Below, one piece after another: positions 1 through 9,900 of a stretch of DNA of 49,319 bases. The DNA lies in IMG/VR virus record IMGVR_UViG_3300027290_000002, positions 1 through 49,319 of that record; one strand, written 5' to 3'. Every line of letters starts with the position of its first letter. The first letter of the stretch is position 1. Position numbers and translations under genes: made by a program. This DNA comes from a virus. Below the pieces are notes generated by a model, which worked only from the letters and a program-made list of their open reading frames with translations, did no database searches and was not told the origin of the DNA.

Positions 1-915
1 AGTATGCTTCTGTACAGATCTTTTTTCAAAAAGAATACCTGCATATTTTTCATAATCTCTCAGAGTTCTTGATTTGCCAAATCCGTATACACCATCATGA
101 CCTTCTTGCGTGATGCCGTCTATACCAAACAGTTTGCGATTGGTGGCATGTGATTTAATATTCTTTTCGGCCCATTTTTTATCATCGTCCCAATGCTTTG
201 TTCTTTCTTTTCTCGTATATTCGTGCCATATCAATACCCGATGTGGGTGAAACAAATCATACCCGTGAGTATACGCCCTTGCTGCTATTGAAATTTCTTC
301 TCCGTGAAAATAGTAATCGGGGTTATGTTGTACTACCTTTGCAAATTCGCCAGACGTGAAGCAAAAATGAGCGGAGTAAAATCTTGCGGGGACTGGTTCT
401 TTTAGTTTTTCCCAATCAGGCATCACCTCCGGCACGAAGAATACAACACCTTCTGGGGAAAATCTGTCAAATGACATTCGCCAAGGCACACGCACTCTTC
501 CCTCAGGGTCATTGGCGGGATTAAATGATGACGCATATGCGGTTAATAGAGGTTTTTTATATCCTCTTTTCTTTAAATCTTCTATCATTTCTATCATTTC
601 GAAATCCCAATTCTTTTCAAACCGCATATGAGAATCAATTTGCAAAGTATATTCTTCCGAATCATAAAGTTGCTGTACTGAATTGCGCGCCCAGCACACA
701 CCCTTTGATTGTTCATATGGAATATCTATAATTTTAAAGCGAGTATCGTTTTTATACTCACTCAAATCATCGAATTTGTCCGCAGGATGATATTGCCGTG
801 CGATTGCAAATACTAAATTTTCAGGAAATTTTGAATTGTCGATACACGATTTAAGGGTATGGCGCAATTGAGGGTCTCTATACGACGCTATCTGAATAAA
901 AATGCGACTAGACAT
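1..915 (-). CDS. GlcNAc-transferase-like glycosyltransferase, 3' end outside the window
   Basis: Starting from the ATG at 915 the frame stays open for 305 codons to the window edge, so the C-terminus is missing. The N-terminus (SSRIFIQIASYRDP) and the pieces CWARNSVQ, DSHMRF and FHGEEI match my memory of the GlcNAc-transferase family PF11397, related to enzymes that glycosylate hydroxyproline of Skp1 in eukaryotes. DSHMRF is the likely metal/nucleotide-sugar DxH site, near residue 100. It would transfer a sugar from a nucleotide donor in the infected cell; the acceptor is unknown. It lies just downstream of the tail-adhesin genes in the same direction, so glycosylation of virion fibres or of host surface glycan are both possible. 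No ribosome-binding site is visible. Confidence 0.75.
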   Translation of the reverse strand, partial: MSSRIFIQIASYRDPQLRHTLKSCIDNSKFPENLVFAIARQYHPADKFDDLSEYKNDTRFKIIDIPYEQSKGVCWARNSVQQLYDSEEYTLQIDSHMRFEKNWDFEMIEMIEDLKKRGYKKPLLTAYASSFNPANDPEGRVRVPWRMSFDRFSPEGVVFFVPEVMPDWEKLKEPVPARFYSAHFCFTSGEFAKVVQHNPDYYFHGEEISIAARAYTHGYDLFHPHRVLIWHEYTRKERTKHWDDDKKWAEKNIKSHATNRKLFGIDGITQEGHDGVYGFGKSRTLRDYEKYAGILFEKRSVQKHT

Positions 916-973
916 GATAGTATATTAAATTATATTCAATATATTCTATTTCACTCTAAATTATTCTGCTGAG

Positions 974-3589
974 TTACACGGGCGTCGGGGTAGGTGTCGG
1001 CGACGGTGATGTAGTTACTTCTACTGATGTGTATCCGCCAGGACCAACCTCATTTACTGCGCGGACGTAAATCGTGTATACACCATAGCTTCCTACATCA
1101 ATAAGTAGAGGAGGTTCAGTCTCCACTGCATCTGTCCAAATTGTATAAGGATCAAGTGGATCACTTAGTGTGTATTGGTATATTGTGATCGGCGATCCGC
1201 CATCATATGGTACTGTGAAGTAAAGTGCAGCTAAAGTATTGCTAGTATCGTATGTTATTGACGGTATCGTCGTTGGGATTGTAGGCACAATTGGTACAAT
1301 TGGTACAACTGGCGTGGCTGTTGGTGTGGCGGTTGGCGTAATCAAGACATCATTGCAATACGAGTTATATGTTGCGCTATCGATGATAGTAGTATTTCCT
1401 GTTGTCAGGGTTATGATGGTAGCGATATCTGAGCGCAATCCATATGTAACGGCGTAATATTCACCGTTATAAATAAGATACTGACCGCTGTATACAAATC
1501 CATCTGCTGCATCTACCCCGTATTTGATAGTAGAGCCGCACATTTGCATAACTAAAATTTCACCACAATCACCAAATCCAACACTAGCATTGGTTATAGT
1601 TGCTGGATATAATGTAACCGGACCGATATAAGCAATTGAATCTGTTTCTTCTCCGTATAATTGGTTTCTTGAACCTCTCAATGTTTTGCGATACCTTTTA
1701 AACTCGACTTCAATTTCAAAATAGAGATTATTTTCTTTTAGGTATGTATCGGTCTCTGATGCAGTTTTACCCATTACAATGGATGCTAATTCGTCTAATT
1801 GATCGTTTGCAAAATTAAACCACGAATCCCCTACATACCATTCATCTAATATTTTCGAATAATTTTCAACATAGTTAAAATTCCAGCTTCTTGATTTTTG
1901 GGCATCAGCGGCAAATGTTTGTGAGCTTAATACATTAGCAACGGCAATATTCCAAAATGAATATCTGCGCTTACATGTTTCTACTGGCTTATTAGTATAG
2001 TTGATATTAGGACGAACATAATACTCGGCACCTCTAACGCTGTAATCAGGCAGTGCAGATACAGAGAATAGAACAGTGGCTTGTTTTATTTTTTCGCCTG
2101 CTTGATATTCTGGTAATTCATATCCATATTGATATACATCTATTATGGTGACATTTTCAATCAACTGGGATGTTTGAGGAACTATCGACACATAATAGTA
2201 ATTTCGATTATCGAGATTGATATATACGACAGATCCTAGATATGGTTTGAGTAATGGATTCTTAGAATACAATACAGTCTTTGATGTATTAAAACACGAC
2301 GGTGTTAATTTGTAAAGCAGTGTATCTTTAGGTTTTGGGATTTCTTGTGAATTACAATCTTCATAAAGATCTACAACAGTATACTCTTCTGTTATCTGCT
2401 GATTATCGTAAACTACCTTTTCAATATACCATCTTACTCCTGGATACTCTGCAAGAGTAACAGCCTTGCCTGGGATTAAAATGCGTTTATTATCAATGAC
2501 AAATAATTCTTTTCGAAGAGTTCCGTTAACAACATCTGGGCATGGCTGATATTTCCAACAGCAATTTGTCAATTTGATTATAACGGGTGCTGCTCTATTG
2601 ATTCTATATTCACACCCACATTCGCAATCTTCAGATGATGCTACTACAGTCCAGTCACCAGCAAGACCATCTATTTGCACTGTAGTATCAGATCCAGCAT
2701 AAAATTGGAATTCATCATTTGTTGCTACGATTTTTTCCTGAGTAAACGTATTGGTTAGGATATAACAAGTATCACTACAACCTTTCTTTGTTGTGAAAAT
2801 AGGATTAAGATTTGTAGTGATTGCTTTATCTGCAACCGATACTTTACTTACTAAGAATCTTTGATCTGGGTATTTGTCCAGAACAACCCCAAGACCTACT
2901 AAATGGCTATAATCATTAGATGAATAAAAAGCAAGACCAGGAACTGAACAAGATGCAAATTTATAATAATAGCTAAAACCTTCTGGTTCTGGTTCACAAA
3001 CCTCAATGACGGACTCTGGGCAATAAAAAGGATTCATTGTAGGCCAGTATTCCCATTTGAGTATGGGGTATCCTGTCTTGATAAATCGACCCATTAAGAA
3101 TCTTTCGTTATTGTTAACCGCATTAAATTTGGATACAAAATACGGTGCCAGGATAGGATTCGGTCTATTTGTTTCATCTGCATATTGTCTTAATGCAAAT
3201 ACATATAAATCATTCAAACGGCAGTCTGCAGATTCTGCTGGAAACGTAGTTTCGAGCCATTTTGAAATAGTTGTTGCGAAGGTGGACCGGTCTGTTATTT
3301 TGATTGGGCAAAATACTGTTACAGGCTTTACTGCGAAACATGAAGTCGATCTGGTTATCGACACCATATCGTTTAACGATTTGTATTTTTCTTTACCTGT
3401 AGATGTATCAAGCAAATATGCAGTTGTTGCTACAATATCCTGCAGAATCGGAACAGCTTCAGATATTTTTTTTGTCTGTGTGTATATAACACCCGTTTGT
3501 TTATCTATCCACTTAAAATGATCATTGATAAGCACAATGGCCGAACCTGCGCTTTCAGTGTCTTTAATTTGTGGATACGAACATGACAT
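974..3589 (-). CDS. Large structural protein with C-terminal FN3-like domain (tail fibre/adhesin candidate)
   Basis: This 871-residue protein has no overall match that I recognise. Residues about 16-29 (INDHFKWID) and 91-133 (around WLETTFP) resemble the next gene upstream, suggesting a shared attachment domain. The middle is cysteine-rich, with clusters such as CECGC and NCCW near residues 330-355. Pro/Thr repeats (TPTATPTATP, then VPIVPIVP) lead into a fibronectin type III-like domain at about 779-862 (GGSPITIYQYTL, YVRAVNEVGPGGYTS), and the chain ends in another TPTPTP tail. FN3 modules and Pro/Thr linkers are common in phage tail and cell-surface binding proteins. A role in host adhesion is inferred from this and from the neighbouring fibre-like genes. 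It starts 2 bases after the upstream stop and has a late-promoter-like octamer at 3596-3603. Confidence 0.7.
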   Translation of the reverse strand: MSCSYPQIKDTESAGSAIVLINDHFKWIDKQTGVIYTQTKKISEAVPILQDIVATTAYLLDTSTGKEKYKSLNDMVSITRSTSCFAVKPVTVFCPIKITDRSTFATTISKWLETTFPAESADCRLNDLYVFALRQYADETNRPNPILAPYFVSKFNAVNNNERFLMGRFIKTGYPILKWEYWPTMNPFYCPESVIEVCEPEPEGFSYYYKFASCSVPGLAFYSSNDYSHLVGLGVVLDKYPDQRFLVSKVSVADKAITTNLNPIFTTKKGCSDTCYILTNTFTQEKIVATNDEFQFYAGSDTTVQIDGLAGDWTVVASSEDCECGCEYRINRAAPVIIKLTNCCWKYQPCPDVVNGTLRKELFVIDNKRILIPGKAVTLAEYPGVRWYIEKVVYDNQQITEEYTVVDLYEDCNSQEIPKPKDTLLYKLTPSCFNTSKTVLYSKNPLLKPYLGSVVYINLDNRNYYYVSIVPQTSQLIENVTIIDVYQYGYELPEYQAGEKIKQATVLFSVSALPDYSVRGAEYYVRPNINYTNKPVETCKRRYSFWNIAVANVLSSQTFAADAQKSRSWNFNYVENYSKILDEWYVGDSWFNFANDQLDELASIVMGKTASETDTYLKENNLYFEIEVEFKRYRKTLRGSRNQLYGEETDSIAYIGPVTLYPATITNASVGFGDCGEILVMQMCGSTIKYGVDAADGFVYSGQYLIYNGEYYAVTYGLRSDIATIITLTTGNTTIIDSATYNSYCNDVLITPTATPTATPVVPIVPIVPTIPTTIPSITYDTSNTLAALYFTVPYDGGSPITIYQYTLSDPLDPYTIWTDAVETEPPLLIDVGSYGVYTIYVRAVNEVGPGGYTSVEVTTSPSPTPTPTPV

Positions 3590-3590
3590 G

Positions 3591-4391
3591 TTAGCTACTT
3601 AAAGGAGTGGTCGTAACATACTGCCAGCGAGATCCGCTATTGTTTACAAATTTATAGTAATTTTGGTAAACGGCTGGAATGTAATTCACTATAGATGAAT
3701 TCAGATTTTCAAGACCTGCAATTTGCGCTAATAATGATACCGAGGTGCCTCCTGCTGCATCAAATCCTGTAGCTTTATTATCGCGTCTGCTTGCCACGTT
3801 ATTGCGGTCATGGCCGATTACTGTTCTTGTATTAGTTACGCAACGACCTCGAATACTGCAGCTACGATAGCTCCAGGTAACAGCAGCTCGGCACTTAGCT
3901 GTCAGGTATCTTGTATCTGGTGCGATTGTTTCTAGATCTTTATAGAACCCCAATGTAAAGACAAATATTTCTTGGCCTTTGCAATAATTCGTTACTGTAT
4001 TCGAATCAATAGTAGCCGTAACAGGGAAGTTAGAATTTAACCACGATGAAATGCTGTTAATGAATGTAGTTTGATTAATGGCATTATTATCTGGTGTCAA
4101 TGGGAAAATAAGAGATATTGGTCTTAACCAACAAGCACTATATGAAGATACGGTGGTATACGCATCGTTCCAATTTGCAGAGTTTGATTTTACAACAGTT
4201 GCAACATCCGCCCATGTGCTGGAAGTCTCTTTGGCTATTGTGTATAAAGCATTCCAATATAAATCAGCCGATAGAGAAATATTGGTTAGCTTGTAATCAA
4301 GCAACGCAAAATTTTGATTAATTGTCGACAGGGTATTGCCTGCACAGATGCGCGGGTCAATTGATGTAATAGATTCGCTAAATGTCGGCAT
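3591..4391 (-). CDS. Virion/tail structural protein sharing N-terminal features with the 871-aa adhesin
   Basis: This 266-residue protein begins with a segment (NTLSTINQNFALLD, residues 19-32) of the N.NF..LD type that I associate with attachment regions of phage fibre and collar proteins. Residues 91-150, including WLNSNFP (117-123), parallel residues 91-135 of the following gene product. The C-terminal half has a Cys/Arg-rich stretch (CRAAVTW, CSIRGRC) and then a short Gly/Ser part. It is probably a short structural partner or connector for the longer adhesin. The start is the only reasonable ATG. The region before it reads ATTATAATTTT rather than a Shine-Dalgarno sequence. Confidence 0.65.
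   Translation of the reverse strand: MPTFSESITSIDPRICAGNTLSTINQNFALLDYKLTNISLSADLYWNALYTIAKETSSTWADVATVVKSNSANWNDAYTTVSSYSACWLRPISLIFPLTPDNNAINQTTFINSISSWLNSNFPVTATIDSNTVTNYCKGQEIFVFTLGFYKDLETIAPDTRYLTAKCRAAVTWSYRSCSIRGRCVTNTRTVIGHDRNNVASRRDNKATGFDAAGGTSVSLLAQIAGLENLNSSIVNYIPAVYQNYYKFVNNSGSRWQYVTTTPLSS
3596..3603 (-). promoter_or_regulatory. T4-late-like octamer TTTAAGTA, 6 nt before the ATG at 3589
   Basis: It matches TATAAATA at six of eight positions and lies inside the end of the upstream gene. On the coding strand there is no purine-rich Shine-Dalgarno sequence; the nearby AGGAG is on the opposite strand. Confidence 0.35.
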
Positions 4392-4452
4392 AAAATTATA
4401 ATGGGGATTGTCGGGCGCTCGTGGATAGAGTATTGCTAAGTCGGCTCACCAT

Positions 4453-4650
4453 CTAGTCTCTGCACCTTTCTAATAATACTGGGACTTTTATTAGAGTTGG
4501 CTCAAGATTGACTCCGAAGAGTTGTCCCTTGAATTCACCCGATATGGGCCGTGATAACCCTGCGCAGCAGCAAGTATTGTTATCGCAAAGCCGTTTAAAC
4601 TTTGCTTCTACATGTCGCCATGCAGTTCGGACTATTTCTTCAATCCCCAT
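4453..4650 (-). CDS. Small Cys-rich hypothetical protein
   Basis: A 65-codon ORF fills most of the gap between the tailspike-like gene and the 266-aa gene, in the same direction. It contains a tight cysteine group (CDNNTCCCAG) at residues 22-31. It is supported by position and by the octamer GGTAAATA six bases before its ATG, the same arrangement seen before many late genes here. No function can be assigned. It could be a small virion protein, or a chance ORF in the spacer. Confidence 0.5.
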   Translation of the reverse strand: MGIEEIVRTAWRHVEAKFKRLCDNNTCCCAGLSRPISGEFKGQLFGVNLEPTLIKVPVLLERCRD

Positions 4651-4656
4651 ATAACC

Positions 4657-4664
4657 TATTTACC
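4657..4664 (-). promoter_or_regulatory. T4-late-like octamer GGTAAATA, 6 nt before the ATG at 4650
   Basis: It matches the TAAATA core of the T4 late element TATAAATA. By T4 spacing the transcript would start within a base or two of the ATG. Confidence 0.4.
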
Positions 4665-4692
4665 GGGTGTCTTTATTTTATTGCCACCTATA

Positions 4693-6879
4693 TTATAAAA
4701 TTAATTGGTAATATGTTTTCTCCCAAGAACCTACTGGTTTGGCGTTAGTAATCCATGTGCCTGAACTCGTTGATTGCCTATATCCATTGAAAACTTGACC
4801 GGATCCAGACGGAGGATACACCCCAGGTGCAGTAGAAGCAGGAACATATGCAATTCCTCTCGAATATCGACAAATTCGGCTGTTGTACTCCGCATAATTG
4901 CTGCCGCCACCCCCATACCCAGGGATATCAATGCCATATTGTAAATCTCTCAAAAGATATTGAGTATAGCCTGCTAGGTTAGTTATATCGATAGTCGAAA
5001 ACTGATTATTAGGATATGTACTGATAAATGCGGCATATTCAAATGAAGTACCGATTGTAACTAATGCACTATATCTAAATAGGTAAGAACCTAAATCAGA
5101 GAAAAATCCATTATTAACAGAAGATAAGTGATTAAGGTATCCAAAAGATTGCTGGGTCATTTGTGTAGCTAAAGGCACTATCTTGGATGACAGTGGAATT
5201 AAAGCTTGTCTGTCTGTATCAGTCACACCAAAGTCCATCAATCGTTCGCTCTCCAATGAAGCAAGTCTGGTCATTGAACCTCCATCGTTTGTTGTTCCTA
5301 TATGAATACCAGTGCCCATGCCCTCGAAATGGACGCTGTCCACAGACACCCCGTCACCTTGATAAATTAATATTCCAAATAATGGCCAAGTTCTTATGTA
5401 TGGGAAAGATGCAGTTAGCGCTGCTGATGTGGTAGAACAATCTATTGTCCCAGTTTTAATATTACAAACTGATGTATTTTTATTAATAAAGATAGGTATC
5501 GCTCCACGACGGGTTGCTTCTTTAATCCAGAAATTCTGAATTTGCAATCCATTGATAATACCACCATCTTGTTTCGTCGCGTCGCCAGCATTACGCCAAG
5601 TGTCATACATGCCGCCGCCAATTCCCATGCCGGAAAAATACTGAATATCCACATCACGGATAATAGTATTCTCTTCGACATTATGTTTCCATGAAATTCC
5701 GCTAATTCTTTTAGTTGGATTATTAATTGTAGCCTCCGCAGCAACGATGGTCATGCCTTCTACACCACTCCAGTATCGCGCCCCGCCCCCACCAGACATC
5801 GGAGCTACCCCAGACCAGTAGCTCCCGTTTCCACCCCCAATCCAAAATAGAGAAGAAGCACAGCTGGCTGTTTCCATTTCAGTATCTAATGTGATTGGTG
5901 TGGCGAATCCTGTAGTTGTACCTACAAATGTAGTCCCAGAAAGAACTATTGATGTTAATGCCACTGCTGCTGTTGTACCGCTAACTGTATGGGTGCCGTT
6001 ATACAGTGGCGAATTTGTTATGCGTGCCTGGCCGCCGCTTAAAAATTCAAATGAGCCACCGGTTGGGGTAATTAATTTAGTGCCACCAGGGACAGAACAT
6101 GCAGCAGTAAAGTTGGTAGTCCCGCTGTATTTCATGAAATTACTCCAAAATCTGAATCGGGTCGTTGGTTGCCAAGTATCAGATGTCCATAATTTGGATG
6201 CGATTATTTTAGTAGCATTAGAACCAGCACCCTTAAATCGAATTGCTAATTCTGTAGCATCTAGCGGCCTTCCGACATAATAAATACCAGCAGCAAAGCT
6301 GATAGTTCTGCCGATACTAAAGGACGGATCTGATGTACGAATAGCGCAATTTATTGCAATATCATGTCTACCGTCGTGCACTGTAGACCCCTGTAGACCC
6401 CACCACTCCGGAAATATTTCACTATTTCTCATTGTGCCTTTTATAGTACTAGCCGGCCAGTTGCTAAATATTTGCACCCGAGGGGCTACCACCTCGCCCT
6501 CGATAAACAAAATAGTTAAACCTGTTCTGATGAACTTATATCCATTAAAAATGATAGAACATCGCGCTGGAATTGAAAGATTGCCCGGCGCGCTAAAGGA
6601 AATATCTTTGCCTAGAATTATAGTCTGAATTGATGAGTTGTTTTTAGCTGCTATGAGTTCGTCATACGTCGTAACAAATGCCTGCGACCCGCCGGCCCAA
6701 AAGCTAGAATTAGAACTAACTAACGAAAATAGAGGCAGACTATTATTTAAATTCAACAATGTAACTCGACCAAATCCATCTGCCCCTGGCTGGCCATTAT
6801 CACGATAAATCAACATCTGGGCCGATGAGGACAAAGACGCTAACGAAGATAGATCCGTAAAATTAACAATACATGCCAT
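4693..6879 (-). CDS. Tailspike-like protein, pectate-lyase/beta-helix type
   Basis: I place the start at the ATG at 6879 (728 residues, MACIVNFTDL). Reading further upstream in this frame runs into the end of the preceding gene with a hydrophobic out-of-frame leader. After a short N-terminal domain, the segment FPEWWGLQG (about residue 160) followed by an AINCAI stretch and ISFAAGIYYVG looks like the start of a pectate-lyase-type right-handed beta-helix (PF12708-like), as in tailspikes and capsule depolymerases. The central part is rich in Gly, Ser and Asn (GGGGARYWSGVEGMTI, GIGGGMYDTW). The likely role is host-surface glycan binding or cleavage at the tail tip. Catalytic residues cannot be assigned. 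An octamer AGTAAATA lies 7 nt before the start. Confidence 0.7.
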   Translation of the reverse strand: MACIVNFTDLSSLASLSSSAQMLIYRDNGQPGADGFGRVTLLNLNNSLPLFSLVSSNSSFWAGGSQAFVTTYDELIAAKNNSSIQTIILGKDISFSAPGNLSIPARCSIIFNGYKFIRTGLTILFIEGEVVAPRVQIFSNWPASTIKGTMRNSEIFPEWWGLQGSTVHDGRHDIAINCAIRTSDPSFSIGRTISFAAGIYYVGRPLDATELAIRFKGAGSNATKIIASKLWTSDTWQPTTRFRFWSNFMKYSGTTNFTAACSVPGGTKLITPTGGSFEFLSGGQARITNSPLYNGTHTVSGTTAAVALTSIVLSGTTFVGTTTGFATPITLDTEMETASCASSLFWIGGGNGSYWSGVAPMSGGGGARYWSGVEGMTIVAAEATINNPTKRISGISWKHNVEENTIIRDVDIQYFSGMGIGGGMYDTWRNAGDATKQDGGIINGLQIQNFWIKEATRRGAIPIFINKNTSVCNIKTGTIDCSTTSAALTASFPYIRTWPLFGILIYQGDGVSVDSVHFEGMGTGIHIGTTNDGGSMTRLASLESERLMDFGVTDTDRQALIPLSSKIVPLATQMTQQSFGYLNHLSSVNNGFFSDLGSYLFRYSALVTIGTSFEYAAFISTYPNNQFSTIDITNLAGYTQYLLRDLQYGIDIPGYGGGGSNYAEYNSRICRYSRGIAYVPASTAPGVYPPSGSGQVFNGYRQSTSSGTWITNAKPVGSWEKTYYQLIL

Positions 6880-6886
6880 ATAATTG

Positions 6887-6894
6887 TATTTACT
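6887..6894 (-). promoter_or_regulatory. T4-late-like octamer AGTAAATA, 7 nt before the ATG at 6879
   Basis: This lies in the 22-base gap after the 2490-aa gene. The TAAATA core is intact and no Shine-Dalgarno sequence is present. Confidence 0.4.
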
Positions 6895-6901
6895 TAATGG
6901 A

Positions 6902-9900
6902 TTAGCTTGACAAAGAATAAAGTGACAAAATACTAGAATTACCACCCAAGGAAAGAACAGACCCATTCGGAGAAAGTGCCATATAACCTTGATGTATTTC
7001 TGGAATGCGTGTGCCGCTAAGTGTTACCACTTCGCAACAACCACTACCAACAGATGACATCTGTTCCCATGTTCTACCACCAATACCAGGACTATCTGAT
7101 CTCAATTCAATAAATGAGATTGGATTTACGATACAATTCTTTTTAACTGGATCATAAGATCCCATCGATGCCCAAGACCAGCACCAGCTATTTTTACACA
7201 TATCAGATCCAATGATTGTGTCAAGAGATACTCTTAGTTTATCAAGATTTGCATACAGATGCTTAATTACCCGATTGATAACGTCTGTAAATACAAGCTC
7301 ATTTTGTCCAATGAAACATTGGCTGAAATCGAATTGCGGTAGTTCTGCTGTCAACATCGGTTCCATATCAATAGATATATTACCAGCAAGATCGATGCTT
7401 CTCACATATTTGGAATGTATGTTTTTGGCGAGCAATTCGAAATTATCTTTGATTCTGTTAAATACGACATTATATACCCAGTCTTGAATCAAATCTTGTT
7501 CTTCGATCAAAATATCATCAGCTTTCCATAGTGCACCTTCAATATCATTTATAATGCTCTTGATTGAAACAAAATCTGTATTTTTATAGATTGATCGGGT
7601 GTCGATAATATAAACGCCTCTACCATACTGACAGATGCTATTGAGTTGAGTTACATATGGCGTATATAAAGGCATAAAATATCCGAGATAATACCCCTGA
7701 GACGTAATCTTGGATATGTGTGTATTATATACGATATAAATTATACCATCATCAATATTATTAGCATGTATTTTAACAGGAGTGCCTGCAAAAGGATTGG
7801 CGATGCCTGATATTGTGCTAACATATTCGCCTGTGTTATTGAATGTGTATATCTGGCCATCTGCTGTTAATACATATACATTCGCTGCAGTATCTGTAGT
7901 GATGGATACTAAATTATTCTTCATTACCCATTCCCCGTGAGAAATGTTATAGAAGTATTGCATCTTATCATTATAAACTTTAATGACATCATTATTCTTG
8001 TCAATCACGTATATCTTGCCTAGATTATAATGGATATCAGTCGGGGTGTTAAATCGATATGGGCGATGAGCATTGCCCAAACCACCGATTTTGTTTAAAA
8101 ATGTAAACGTTCCAGTACTATATTCGATGCTGTAGACATATACGCAATGATTCGCGGTGTCTGTTATGTATATTTCTCCATCGTCATTAATAGCAATGGA
8201 GTCTAGCTTCCCTACGTAATCTTTTTCTCCGACGAGATTAGTATCGTTTAATTTTCTCGAAAGTCGATCCAAATCATATATTTTAATACTATCCGTGATT
8301 GTATTATCTGTATTCCGATCAATTACAATTAATCTATCATTGTATATCTTGGCATCTTGTACGTCATGAAATTCAGTAGCGTCGAATTCTGGGAAAACAT
8401 TAACCCAATCTGATTCGGATACATCATTCCAACGATGGCCTTTGCTATTCTCCGCTCCTAACCATTTATTAAACAATACTGGCAACTTGGTATCATTAAG
8501 TTTTGATTTATTGATCAAATAATCAAAATTAGCAAGCAATTTCTTGAGTGAACTATTAATATTATTAGCATTGGCAATCTCGTTTGGTGCTACATAGATT
8601 TGATCCAAACTATAAGGGAATATTAATTGTTCGTTGTATGTTCGTGCATTTTTGTCAAACGTGTCAAATGCATTAACTACATTGATAGCTCTATCATATT
8701 TCGATTCAATTGTCGTTTGAATTGATGATAGGAGCCCGTATGTATTCGCAGATACGGAGATAGAATATACACCAATGTCATTAAGGTTGTTAAACGCAAA
8801 CGTTTCAGTTGATGCTGGATATACTTGTGTCTGGCCATTAAATGTTATTGATATCGAGCCCAATCCATAATCAGCACCACCACAGTTTGTATTTTTGTAA
8901 TAATTTTTGATTGTCAATGCAGACCCAATAGCATAATAATCTTCATCCCAGAATAGATTGAATGTTGGTATCTTAATCGCCGTAATTGTGTCTACTCTTG
9001 TAGATGTTGTTGTTTTACCAATTTCTACAGAATTGTACGCATTAGTTACTATTGTATCTGTAGATGTGATAGCCAAGACGGCACAGTTGTATGAGTCTGG
9101 ATCTGTGATGATATTATCAGGAATTGTAATGGTGTTATTGTTAAATCCAGAGACTAAGCTATACTCAATCGGTCCATATGTTATTGATTGTTGTGTATCC
9201 AGACTACGAATGTTTACATATGAGGTAGTAGTACCCCCAACAACATATTCGCCTTTATTATTTGAAGTAAATACAGCTGCATCATATAAACTACTAATTG
9301 AATCCGAATAAAAATATACATCTGCAGGCTCTGCTGATATCACAGGCGTTGCCAAATCGATAAATTGCAATGGCTTGAAATAATCAGACGTGACGCTAGA
9401 GTTTGCTGTATAAATTACATTATTGCGATCTTGTAGTAAGTTAATTGCATTTTTAACATTGACATATGCAGTTTTATTATCATCATAATCCGCTCTCGAT
9501 GTAAGAGCAGTTAATGAAGGGACTACATCTAGCTGTAGATAATACCCCTTGACAGATATAGCAGATAATGTACCCGCAGTTCCTTTGATTGTGGCTGATG
9601 CAATTGGTGAATTGGTTACATATTCCTTTTCGTTTCCAATGGTCCATGCATATGTTTTATATCGTGTTCCGAACGAGCTTAACACAAGTGTTTCTGTATG
9701 GCCATTTCCAACGGTTGTTAATTGTGTATTAACTGTTATTGAGTTTAGAGTGTTGACTGCTGACGGTCCTTGGTTGGTAAATGTATTAACCGTCCACACC
9801 TTTGCACTGAGCTCATTGACAGATGCTTGTGGTGATACATATACATAGAGTGGTTTTGACTTCAGAATAGCATACTCTCCATTTTGATATGTAAATTTTG

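Noticed and set aside
1260-1340. Short DNA repeats (TTGGTACAAT, TGGCGGTTGG) considered as a CRISPR-like or VNTR array
   Set aside because: The units are 9-12 bases, lie in frame, and encode Pro/Thr/Val linkers; there are no spacers.
3057-3521. Open plus-strand frame of 154 codons opposite the 871-aa gene
   Set aside because: It is antisense to a well-supported coding frame, has no neighbours on its strand, and its composition mirrors the opposite codons.
3600-3606. AAGGAG close to the start of the 871-aa gene
   Set aside because: It is on the plus strand, whereas the gene is on the minus strand, where it reads CTCCTT, so it cannot act as a Shine-Dalgarno sequence.
6880-6966. Upstream extension of the tailspike-like frame, with a hydrophobic signal-peptide-like leader
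   Set aside because: The hydrophobic stretch is an out-of-frame reading of the end of the 2490-aa gene. The ATG at 6879 follows a late-type octamer and gives a cleaner start.
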